NCBI GenBank assembly: GCA_030141605.1
Contig: JAQGDQ010000063.1
Span: forward strand, 62,001-126,000
DNA: 64,000 nucleotides
Source of the DNA: Tubiluchus corallicola
Taxonomy: Eukaryota; Priapulida; Priapulimorpha; Priapulimorphida; Tubiluchidae
Direction: 5' to 3'
Positions 12,193 through 23,898 of this stretch are shown one piece after another. Below the pieces are notes generated by a model that did not search any database, was not told the DNA's origin, and saw nothing but the letters and a program-made list of their open reading frames with translations. Every line of letters begins with the position of its first letter. The first letter of the stretch is position 1. Position numbers and translations under genes: made by a program.

Positions 12193-13026
12193 ACTTGGCA
12201 AAAGCCAAAATCTTGGAAAGACCTGCCTAAAATTAAAATGACGTAAAAATTTTACGCATATGTAGGAAATGTTATAATGCCTTTCTGCATGATATGATGA
12301 CTTAAAAACGATATAAGATTATTTGAACAAATATGATGCAGTTATTTACATTCATATTTAGTTATATATGCTTTTATTTTGATTGTAAAGACGATATTAA
12401 ATCTTTCGTAAATCTATTTAGATCGGCTTTATAAGTGTTTTTATTAAAAATGCCCAATGAGTATGTGACTTTATGCGTATGTAACGATAATAAATTAAAC
12501 AAAATTTAATATAAATTAAAATGCACGGCCTCTGGCGATTTTTAATAGACTATTATAATTGTTAGAGCATATATAACATAAACGTTAAAATGACTTACCT
12601 TAGCATTTTAAGTAGAATAATTGGTCTATAAAAACTTTTCAAGCCAATCTAATCCAAAAGAGATGTTTCAAACACGTATTTCAAAATGCATGTGAAACGG
12701 TCATATGTTACAAACACCTAAACTGATATAGGCTATGCTAGTTGATAGCCTGACAGTCACAGGTACTACTGTTTGCTATTGGCTTATCTATTGGTAGAAT
12801 TTGCACCTTTCTGCTGTCTTAACTTCAAAGCTACCTAACAAATATGACCAAATAAGTAACATCTTTATTTGCCATATAAGAATTGAGAATCGCTATTGAA
12901 AATTGAGCTAATTTAATGCCTCTGTAATTTTGTGTTTTATAAATCTACATTAACCTAAATAAAATTTTCGAACGATCTACAGAAATATTAGGTGAATTGT
13001 AAAACTTATCTAGAAATTAGTCTTTT

Positions 13027-13230
13027 TGGTACGCGGTAAAAACGGAACAGTAAAAGTTGCACAGGAAAAAGGGCACATATAATGGAAAAATAAGAAATAA
13101 TGGCACACTTAATAAAATTTGAGTTAGATTTAGGTTTGCTGTTAAGGATAATTATTTTAATTATTCTTGCCTTTGCCAAAGGGGTTATATTTTCATCACC
13201 GTTTGTTTGTTTGCCTGTCATTTATCAGTA
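13027..13230 (+). repeat. Dispersed repeat, copy 1
   Basis: It shares an ordered set of blocks with 15646-15800: CGGTAAAAA, AAAAGGGCAC, ATGGAAAAATA, AATTATTTTAATTATT and GTTTGTTTGTTTGCCTGTCA followed by TTATCA. This copy is longer because of internal indels. There is no coding capacity, so it is probably a decayed mobile element family. Confidence 0.7.
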
Positions 13231-15196
13231 TAACCAAAAAAGTACAGTTCGTGAGTTACGATTATGATTATGATTACCTCCGTCACGGAGATTAATATGT
13301 TTTCGTCGCTTTTGATTTTTACTTTCTTTTTTTAACAAAATGGGGACGTTAGGCATAGCCGTAGGATAACCTTGACGAATTAGAAGCCGTCTTTCGCCAA
13401 TTTTTTTTGACAGAAATTGTTAGAATACTTTTTACAAAAATGCGTTCGTCAGTACAAATGGTTACGAGTTAGTTCCAGATTCTATTTCGAGGAATTCTCG
13501 CTTGGAAAACTATGTAACGCTGTCTATATAGATCTATAACTTTTACTTATGTATAGCCTTGTAAGCTAACTTTAGTATGTAAATATTGCCAGTATCTGCC
13601 AATCTTTATCATCAATGTGGAAAGGGTCAAAGCAGACAAATACTAAGGCTAAGTAGGATATTCGTGCACTGTTGATTATAATTCTATTTTATGAACAAAA
13701 TTTTGGTGGGTTTGTTGGCTAGTCTATATAAAAATTAATTATTTATACAGATATATTTTTGAATATTTGTCTGTTCCATTTTGCTTTATGTTTCTGCTTC
13801 CTACTGAGTGCATTTTAGTTCTACATACGTACCATTTGTTCTTGTACCGTTTTAGCTGTATTCACCTCTTTGTTTTTCTGTATTTTTGGGAAACATCTGA
13901 ATCTATTGCATTTGGTGCTGCCGAGCAGTGTAATCCCCGAGACCCTAGATAGTCCTGATAACTACTGCTTGTTTTAGCAGAACATTTGCAGAATGGTTAG
14001 TAGTAACGTCCTGTTTAACCCTCCACATTGACACATGCCTGAAGATTATGTGGCACGCAGGTGGTAATCGTTGTAGGAGAAAGGCGAGGGTGATCTTGCC
14101 AATAATTTGCTATTTCAAACTAACTGGCCGTATAAATGCTTGTTTAGCCGAGTATAGGTTTAAATGCAATCTAGCGGAATAAAATTTAAGGTGTGAAATG
14201 ATTGAGACACGGTCTCTGAGCAAGGCAGTTTTGCTGTGGGGCGTTTCCACTCAATTGCTTACCTAGTCTGACAACCGATTATTAACCCCGCGCTGTTTCA
14301 AAATTTAATGGTGAGTTGGTGGCAATCCAGGTACTTCTTCTCCCACCTCTTATCCACCTCTTGTCTTTACTGTCTGTGACTTTTCTTTGTATACAATTAA
14401 TTTCTTGGTCGACTCGTCATTTCACCATTTATTTGGTGTTCACAAGAAAATTTGACCTCGTCTTTTGGAGTTCTTTTTCAGAGCACTCTACTTCTGGGTG
14501 TCGTAGATTTTTACCTTAGTCATCAGTAGACGTGATTTATTGATTAAATTATTTATTTTCCTTTAGTATGTTTATTATAAATGCATTATGATTTCATTTA
14601 TTTTCTTTTAGAAATACACTGCTCTGTTTTGTTTGGCTATGGTTTAGTGAATGGCGGTTATATGCACAAAATCTTTTAACATTCGATTATAGAAAAGCCT
14701 TGAAAAAAGCATTTTGCGCAGTTGGAATTATTCTGAAACTTGTCATGTATTTCTGTATTAGATCTCCTCACTAATTGCCAATAATGCGCGAACACTGTAA
14801 TTCGCTTATGCAGAAAATAACAGGTGTCGCAACGTCAACGAAGTACGAACGAAATGGATGTTAAGTGTTTTTTCTGTGTGAACGAATCGTACGACTACGA
14901 ATAGCTCAATTCATGAATCTATCATAGCTTCTACCTAACTAACTGAACTGCAGTAGAATTATTGTTGTATATTTTAAATAAATACTAGAAATAAAATAAC
15001 AGATACAGGTCATTTCACTATAACAGTGTACGGGTTAGCTCCTCATCAAATGCGATACAAAGGTATTCCATACACATCTAATCTCAACACTGGTTTCAAC
15101 TATGTTCAAATTTCTTGGCTCAGCGTACACCTTTGCACGCCATATTTGCTCGTGAAACGAGATGCAACTTTTGTGTATCATAGCCCCTTGAGCCTA

Positions 15197-15350
15197 AAAA
15201 ATCGTATAAATATGTGCTTATTTATTTTAAAAAAGGCGTAACTCCCGTGTATACCCTAGATATATATTTGCCCGAGAAGGTGGGATCTAACTCCTGACCG
15301 CTTACCCTGACTAATCGTGTAAATTTGTGCCTATTTATGGTGAAAAGGCG
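15197..15350 (+). repeat. Diverged tandem pair of about 115-bp period
   Basis: The block near 15198-15243 (AAATCGTATAAATATGTGC...AAAAGGCG) recurs at 15312-15350 (TAATCGTGTAAATTTGTGC...AAAAGGCG) with scattered differences. Confidence 0.55.
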
Positions 15351-15645
15351 CAGTTCAGTTTGACGTTATTCTTTAGCAACGGCTTTCTTATATCCAATAG
15401 GGAAGGAGAAAATAAGTGACTTCTTTACGTGAGAATGAAGGAGCGATTCACCTGTAGTCTCAACCACTATAAATGACCGAGAATGGAGGTATGATTTGAT
15501 GGTAGCCAATAGGAATGAAGAGGGTTCACTTTGGCGGGGACGACAAGTTGATTACTCATGGTAATGGCTTCTGAAGTATCCGGAACAAATAGAAAGGCAA
15601 CAGCAATAACAACTGCAACAACGCAGCAGCAGCAGTGGTCATACT

Positions 15646-15800
15646 GGTGAACGGTAAAAATGGCACAGGTAAAAGGGCACAAATGGAAAAATAGGGTTAG
15701 AAATACTGTTTGGGACAATTATTTTAATTATTTTTATCTCAACGTTTTATTTTGAACGCCGTTTGTTTGTTTGTTTGCCTGTCAGTTATCAATGTTACCA
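15646..15800 (+). repeat. Dispersed repeat, copy 2
   Basis: This is the partner of 13027-13230, with the same blocks in the same order and orientation, ending in three GTTT units and GCCTGTCAGTTATCA. Confidence 0.7.
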
Positions 15801-16002
15801 TGGCCGGATTATCCTAATAGATAACATAGGCTGCAGCGAGGAGCCCTGCTAAAAGATTTTCAAATATATATTTTTTTAAATTGAGTGGGCCAATAATATT
15901 TTAATATTTTGCATTGCTGAATAATTCATTTAACTTGAAATAAAATTTCAATTTTAAAAAAGGAGGAGCGGAGATGGAAAACCCAATTTAAAAAAGTGGT
16001 GC

Positions 16003-16125
16003 TTATTTGAGGTAAAGGGTCCCTATTTGAGGCCTTTTATTTGAGGTAAAGGGTCCATGTTTGAGGCCCTTTATATGAGAAAAAGGGCACCTGTTTGAAG
16101 CCCTTTATTTGAGTTAAGAGGGCCT
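16003..16125 (+). repeat. Minisatellite, ~34-bp unit, about 3.6 copies
   Basis: The unit is roughly TTATTTGAGGTAAAGGGTCC followed by a spacer and TTTGAGGCCCT. The copies diverge progressively to the right. Confidence 0.8.
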
Positions 16126-18597
16126 AGTTCGGGGTTCTAGTTGTAAATCACAGGGCCCCACTTCATGTTTGTTTATCATCTTACTATGCACTTATTTGTG
16201 AATGTAGCTTATATTTTATTTTTGGCTCGCTTTTGTGGTTAGACATGCACTTTAACAAATCTCTTTTTTCAGATTTTTTACCTTAGAAATTTAGAAACTT
16301 ATAATTTTTATAAAGTAGTGATTTTTAAATTTTAGATGCTATAACTCCAAAATAGTTTCATAAAACTGAAATGGTATCAAATGACAAATTCGTATTTACA
16401 AATTTTGACAATTTTGATAGATTTTAACTGTTTTATTGTTCTAATGCTGGTTAGTGGTTTTAAAAAATCGGTTTATTCAGTACTGGTGTGTTAAAATATG
16501 TGCTAGTCTGGTTTATAATAAAAAGTAACATAGTGATATTTCTTAAAGAATATTTTTTGAAGAACAAAGTTTTATTTAAAGAATTTAGGCTAAAGTTTAC
16601 AATTCCTCATACACAAGAAATTAGTTCCAGAAGCAGATTAGGATTAGGGTTAGGTTTGAGTTAAGACTTTGGAAATTGTTAACTCTTTCCCAAGTTTATT
16701 ATGGATTAGCGTTCTGCAGTTCTGAGTATACGTGTGCGTGGCATTTCAAGTTCTGCAAGTTCTGACAAAACTCCTACAAATAGAACTTGGAACTATTCTG
16801 TTAACTGGAACCAAACTTGGGAACAAACAATCAAATTGGAACTTTTTGATGTGTATTCAAGAATGTCAAGCCATTGAAGCGAAACTACGGAAATTTTCTA
16901 CGTAAGGCTATAAACACTAAAATTAAGATAATGCATAAATTGTGTTATGTGATAGATTTAATACGTGTTAGTAACATGTTACGTCACAAGTACGATTACT
17001 ACAAAGTTATAAAATAGCAGAATTAACATGTTAGATAAGATAAATAAAGCTAAATCACAAATAGGTATTGGCACGTTGTTCGATCAACAGTTTTTGTCTC
17101 TATTACTGTTAGTCTTTTGCCATGAAAGAAAAAACAAAATACGAAAATTGAAAATATTCCTAGTAACTGCAATTACAAATTTTACATTCGCCCCCTATTA
17201 TAAGTAGCACGTGCAATAGTCTTCTACTAGAACAGTATCATCCGTGCATGTATATTGTGCAGTTCGATTAAGAACACAAAAGTAGCAATGCAACCATTTT
17301 ATAGCATGTATTTTAAAGGCTCTCTGGCGTTAATGTAAAACATCAAATACTTAATATTCTACTTGATTTCGGACGTTCACCTAATAAAACGCAAGGCGTC
17401 TACAGGATTACATTAATAAGGGAACCAACCAATACGGTTTCAGTTTTCATAGGAATGTTCATAAATCCGCCTAGCATCTTATTATAGAAAGTTCTTATAC
17501 ATGCGGTTAACACGTGTATGAGAGAGCCTTTCTGATGATTCATGACTATGTAAAACCCATGATTTTGACACTGTACCAACACGAGGGAAACGAAAAAATC
17601 CGGCTTTACCTCACCTGTAACAAGAATCTATATTTTGAGAAATTTGATCATGTTGAATTTGCATGGTCCTATAAACTGAAACTTCATTGGCGTTGTTAAA
17701 CTATAATATTGACTAATACATCTGTTGTACATTTACGTACGCTTCTAATAATAGAATAATAGCGACATTTGATGTGCAATAGCCTAGTTTTCCCAATTCC
17801 TAGTCTGTGCAATCTGTCAAAATTTTGTTCCAAGGAAATGTCGATTTCAGTTCTACCAAGTTTCCATAAGATATAAAACTGTATAAGGAAAAGTTATTGT
17901 GTGCTAAGTATTCGTTCCTGTTCTTATCATTAAGAATTATAATCTTATGTTAATCTTAGAATTATAATCTTAGCGTTATTTAATTAATTAAAATATTATC
18001 AAAGTCATCATATTTGCCTTGTCTTGTACAAATTATATTATAAACAGACTTGTATAGATAATTTCCCTATTTTAAATCAACTAAAATTTTATTAGGTTTT
18101 ATATCAGATTTCCGACCTTAGGTTAATTTATATTACAGTAGATATTCTCTATACTAGATTTAAGATGTCTTTTTGTATTTTATTTTATTGATTTTATAAT
18201 TATATATTGTCGATAGAGCTTTAACTTTACATGTTATTTATGTAGATGATCGACATTAAATAAAATTTGCCTTATCTATATCCGAAACGTTTTGGCTGGC
18301 AGGCAAATTTGTAAGTGAGCCAAGAACATACGCAAACTGCAAATACAAATAAACACAAACTTGTTTGTGACAAGCTTACTGTATTAGTCAGCTTACTTTT
18401 ACTGCAAATACTGAAAAAATTAATATGGCCAATTCCGAATGATTAGCAATACAATTATTCTTGGTTATCGTTCATGTAAAACCCACAATCACATTCCACT
18501 TATTTGGGTAAAAATAAAGCGTGACTCATGCTGAAATTACTCGAGTAGAGCCTTCTAATTAGGTCTGGATGTGTTTTATTTGTTTATAACAAATTAG

Positions 18598-18685
18598 CTG
18601 TTGTTGTTGTTGTTATCATTATATATATATATATATATATAATAATAATAATTATAATAATAATAATAATAATTATAATAATAAT

Positions 18686-18782
<97 letters not shown>

Positions 18783-18797
18783 TGTTGTTGTTGTTAT
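18598..18797. repeat. Compound microsatellite forming a large palindrome
   Basis: The order is (TTG)n, (AT)n, (AAT)n, (AT)n, (ATT)n, (TTG)n. The AAT and ATT arms are reverse complements around an AT centre, so this is a long near-perfect inverted repeat that could extrude as a cruciform. Open frames across it are meaningless. Confidence 0.9.
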
Positions 18798-19495
18798 TAA
18801 CCCAGGTTGACTGTTATTATTACAATTATTATTTATAAAATACGTCGTTATGTTCATTAGTTTCTTCTTACGAACTGCCATTCGAACGAGTAAAGTGGAA
18901 TGAAGCTTCAAATAGTTAAAAAATAGTTAGAAAATTATAGCCATTCGCTTTCAGGAAAAAACGCCAGCCCGAAGCGTTTCGAAAATCGATGCTCAAGTTT
19001 TTGCTTTTGTTTGCAAACGAAACGCACTTATTTTAGGGTTATTAGAGGTGTATTTTACCCGCTGTCATTACTGTCAGGCATCTCCTAATGACCCAATCCA
19101 AAGCTCTCTTTCTCCATTATTAAAGCATACCCTGAGGCATGTTTTTCGGCCGAGGCGAGCAGCTTTTTTCAAATTCTTTTACACTGAACGTTACTATTAC
19201 TACTATCACGTATTTTCATAGCAGATACGCACCAATACTAAAAGAGCTTCTAGTCACAAAATTAACCATTAAATTCCTGAAATGTCTTACATGACATGGC
19301 AAAAATAGAATTTACTTTTAATGCAGCAATGACTGGCAAGGCATCATATTTCACTAGGAGACATGGGTGTTTTCGTTTCCAACTAGTGTCAGAAATTGTA
19401 ATAAACTCATTTATTACTCCGACTATAAAACATGGAAATTTTCAAGGAAGTGGTTAAACAGTTGCAGCACAAAGATCTCCTTGCTGGTAACGTGC

Positions 19496-19622
19496 ATCAT
19501 GAGCACCATCATCATCAGTAGCAATGTGTCACTATCACCATTATCGTCATAATCTTAATCATTATTATCATCATCATCATTATCACCGTCATCATCTTTA
19601 TCGTCATCATTACTATTACCAA
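19496..19622 (+). repeat. ATC/TCA-rich imperfect trinucleotide block
   Basis: Clusters of CATCATCATCA with interruptions. It is simple sequence. Confidence 0.8.
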
Positions 19623-20617
19623 CCACTATCATAATCGCCGTTATAATAAATTAGCATAACCTACATATAGGTATAATATATGATAAATCAATTTGTACTT
19701 AGATGCCTTATTGTTAGGCACAAGAGAATTTGACAAACACAAGTTCACGTTAATAGTTTTTTTACTACAAAACTGTTCAAACAAGGCTTTTTGCTACGTA
19801 TAAATAACTAGCTTTTTATTAAAGATGCTGATAAAACGGTTGTGTTGTTTTAAATCGTTCAAATTAAAAATGTTATGAAGCCAACATCAATAATCAAAAG
19901 AGAATAATCTGTATACACACCGTTTCAATAATTTATCATCGATAAGAAATTTTCCATTAATTTGCCAAAATTAAAACACTATCGAGATACACATCAAAAA
20001 ATTATTTGCAATTGTTTTGCCAAAGGGTACTTTATGGTGTACTATATTTGATCAATTCTCTTGACAGGACTGCTTTTAATGTGGTCCTGGAATGGCTGTG
20101 GCTGGCCGGGTCAATGAACAATGTACACGTATCTGGCATTATACAACTGTTATAATAAAACATAAATGTTTAACATTTAGAATAAAGAGAGTTTACGACA
20201 CGATTATAAATGGCAAACATGGCTATCCAAACTAGCTCTATAGCCACTGGCCAAATACCAGCAAGGCGTGTAAGAGGATTGACAAGTAAATTATGTTGTC
20301 AGTTCTGTCATCGTAAGTTTTCTATTCTCGCCCCAAGCAAGATATCCTGCACACGAACCTATTTTGTGTTCAATGAGGTTTGATGGTGGAAAAATTACTG
20401 ATACAAAGTGGGCAAGTTTCCCAGGCACACTTGGAACCTTTCGGACAAGATTAAATTTGGTGGATTTTATACAATTCTGTGTCACGAGGTGCTGAATTAA
20501 TTCAAATACATTATATTTAACAATAAATATACGAAGAAAACGCACTAAGCTTCCTGTACTAAATTAAATCTAAACTAATTTTTCGCTAAAGAGCCATTAC
20601 CCTAAATTGCATATCGA

Positions 20618-20815
20618 CTAAACAAAATACATTATTATATCTTCCAAGTTGGCTGGTTGGGAATGTTCGGGAAACAGCCAAGCATTCCACCGAGCTTGCA
20701 CTGTACTGTGTCCATGTGGGCAGTCTCTAAACAGTAAAATTCTAGCGTGTCTTTTAATGTCTGTCTCTAATTCTACGAAGAGCAACAATAAGACAAAAAC
20801 CAAATAAAGCTTCAT
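20618..20815 (-). CDS. Possible small secreted-type ORF, unrecognised
   Basis: A 65-codon frame begins MKLYLVFVLLLLFVELETD, a textbook-looking signal peptide. The remaining ~45 residues (for example FRDCPHGHSTVQARWNAWLF) match no family I know. No donor was found that would extend it, and there is no supporting context; a second open frame at 20291-20545 on the same strand could be a downstream exon. Chance occurrence in AT-rich DNA is quite possible. Confidence 0.2.
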   Translation of the reverse strand: MKLYLVFVLLLLFVELETDIKRHARILLFRDCPHGHSTVQARWNAWLFPEHSQPANLEDIIMYFV

Positions 20816-21159
20816 ACACGTTTACTGTATCTCCTCAAAATGGTACAATTTATAGATTTATCTTAGCTCCAGATTTGAAAACCTTTACTATTGAACAGAA
20901 TTAATTTCGCAATGGTGAGATTTGGCGCATGTTTTAAATAAAAAAGAATGTCACACCTAAAATTTCTCTCATGTATTTTTAGGTTGTCTATGTCGCGTTA
21001 GCTGGTACAGGTAGGATGAATAAACGAACGTACCAGTTTGACTAAGTACGCCACTCGGAATTACAAAAACCATGTATTATTAGAAGTGTAAATAATTATA
21101 ATTATGCAACAGTCAACAATCGACACAAACTACCAAACACTGGAAACATGCACAATTTG

Positions 21160-23898
21160 TATAAACAAAATCACTTTATTACAACGAGGAATTCTTTATA
21201 AAATGAAAATTTACAATGTTTTACATATTCGTGATATTCCAAGTACAGTTACAACTAATTATGAAGTCAGTAATAGTAAGTCCCAGAAGGCATATATAAA
21301 ATGTTACTATACAGTCTATACCACATCTTAGAGAACGAATTAATACACAGTGATAAAGACAAATAAGTATTCAAATTTACAATCTTGATCGTAAGGCCTA
21401 TTCTTTTCACATAGTCAAGTCACTTCCTCAAAGAATCCTAGACTAATAAATTCAGTTTAAAACACTAAAAACACAATCATAATTCTTTTGTAAGTTTATT
21501 AGTAAAGTAATGTAAATCACCAAACAATCTGTAGAAAGCAAGACGATTTGTTAACGCATACTTGTAATGATGCATAGGTAAAAAAGCAATTACTTCTTAT
21601 CGAAAAAGCAGAAAGACCGCCAACTCAGTAAATGCCAGTTCGAAGTTTTTTAGATACCGCGAAGCAAAATCAATACATTATGACAAAAGTCAAATTTCTA
21701 TACATACAAAGTTATTTAGTTTGATGTTTTCAATCGGGCAAAAACCACGGGCGTTAGTTTAACAATTTTCACAGGTTCCCTGAACCTGGACACGCACTAA
21801 AATGGCACGAGAATGATCCAGATTATTCGCCAGTTGGCACTTCGTACAAAGGTTATGAGTCAAAACAAATGATGTTTCACACGCACTAAGTCAAACATGT
21901 GAAGTATGATAGAGTTACAGCAAATAAAACAATATGTTCAACCAAAAATGTATATGCAAACGTAAATAAAAAAAATTAATATTAGTGCCACCCATCCCCA
22001 ACGGGATGCGGACCTAGAAGTGACACGGAATTCAAATAACTTTAAGGGCCCTATCATTTTACTCACAACAATAATTTCCATCAAAAGAATGTTTAAAAAT
22101 TTGGTAGGTTTTACATAGCAAAGCGTTTCCAAATCAGTTAGTGATTAAAACGGCATTTTAAAACAAAATAAAAGTAGCACAAATGAAAAAATATTTTAAC
22201 ATATGAAAATATAAGACACATTGTGCATTATGTAAATGTGTTACACAATAAAGTTGCACACATTTACTTTACAGTACAGTTCAGTATAAAGCCAGTTTAT
22301 ACTTGCATTAAAAACCTCTCAAAATACTGTGAATTGTAATAATAATAATAATATACTAACTGACACAAGGCATACAATGAGACATAAGAAGATGGATTTA
22401 TTTCAATTCAAAAAAACTCTGTACATTTATTCTAAATAATGGCACACTCTATTCACTAAACAATTCTATTACCTAAGCACCAGCAGTATTAATTCGAAAC
22501 TTCAATTTAATCTCCCTCAAAAAAATACATATAACCAGTCTTTGGTAAACATAAATATTACATATTTAAGACTAACAATAATATCAGCCATTAATTATTA
22601 CACTAGAAAGGAAACTCTAGTTTTAAGCTGCTTTCCGTAGTAATATCCTTAAAATGCATGACCTTCAAATTATAAAATTATTCATTTAAAAATTGTCTAC
22701 TGCTGCAGTAACAATATAAGCCTACTAGGCTACTACACCCACAGAAGAATGGAAATCAACACTATTGCATTCCTATTGTGAATTAGTAAATCCACACAAT
22801 GAATTAGCTGCCACATTCACATAATTAATTAAATACATAAAAGCACTGATTTTCATAGCAATACAGTACATTTATAAAGATGAGAAAACCTATAAAATAA
22901 GCCAAGGACTCAGTTAAGCATAATATACTGCAGTTTGCATAAAATTCTACAGAGCAGTAGGCCTAAGTAACAAGCATGACTGATAAAAGTTTGATAACAT
23001 TAAACGTTTGAACCAATCAATTAATCATAAAAAAAATCAACATAAACAGAAGAAAATCATGAAACCGGTATGAAATTTAAAATAAGACATATTTTACGAA
23101 AAGGCTACGAAAAATTTATTAAAACCAAATGGTGCAGAATTATTTCCGTTAATTAATTAAATAATCCGAACTAAAATAATTGCTATACGTTGTTTCTTGG
23201 CCAGACTAGAGACAATTCTCATCAAGGGAGCTCTACTGAGCGTCTGCGTTAGAAAACTTGGATACCTTTCAGGGTATACTGCATACATTATTACACAGTA
23301 GAGTGGTCACTACTCACTGCCTTTGCAGAGGCTCATCGTGTAGGAGAGGTGAAAACAATAGGAAGGCTACCTGAAATAAATTCCAGGGCTTGCACAGAAA
23401 TTTGTCCCTAATCTATAATGAAAGGTTTACAATACAAGTAACATTTTTAAACTCTGCATATTTGGAAGTTGTAGAATTTACTCACACAAAACGTTACTAC
23501 CACCTTTACACATGGCTCACTACAAATTATTAAGCAATTAAGCCTATTTTACTAAAAGAAAGGTAATCGTATTCCAATAGTACATGAACATTATCGATGA
23601 GCAAATTCTAATAAAAGTACTGACTAGGCATACATTATATTAAACAAACAGATTAACTTTGACTGATAAGTTTGTACATGACAAATATTACATGATTAAA
23701 AAGGCCATATTTACATATCTAAAAGAGAATCACATATTCCATAATGCTATAATCCTAATCACCTATTAGGTCATTCGTTAGCTTAATCACTGCAGATATG
23801 TATCAGTCAATTGGGAATTTTGTCATAGTGCAATCATATTACAACTAAAGCAGTCTCTACATCAGTATTCCAGGATAGGGCTATTTTATACATTTGTC
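21160..23898 (-). other. Probable 3' UTR of the cadherin gene and flanking DNA
   Basis: No coding frame is supported here. The region follows directly on the cadherin stop codon. Minus-strand AATAAA signals (TTTATT on the plus strand) occur near 23114, 22433, 22391, 21486 and 21174, so the transcript end cannot be fixed. Confidence 0.45.

Larger units (their letters stand above)
12193..20617. other. Gene-poor intergenic region
   Basis: I see no supported coding exon. It contains a dispersed repeat pair, a tandem pair near 15.2 kb, a ~34-bp minisatellite, a large AT/AAT/ATT palindrome and a TCA/ATC-rich block, listed separately. The remainder is unremarkable AT-rich sequence. Confidence 0.55.

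Noticed and set aside
18594-18911. 105-codon open frame on the minus strand
   Set aside because: It is entirely translated microsatellite (Ile/Tyr/Asn runs).
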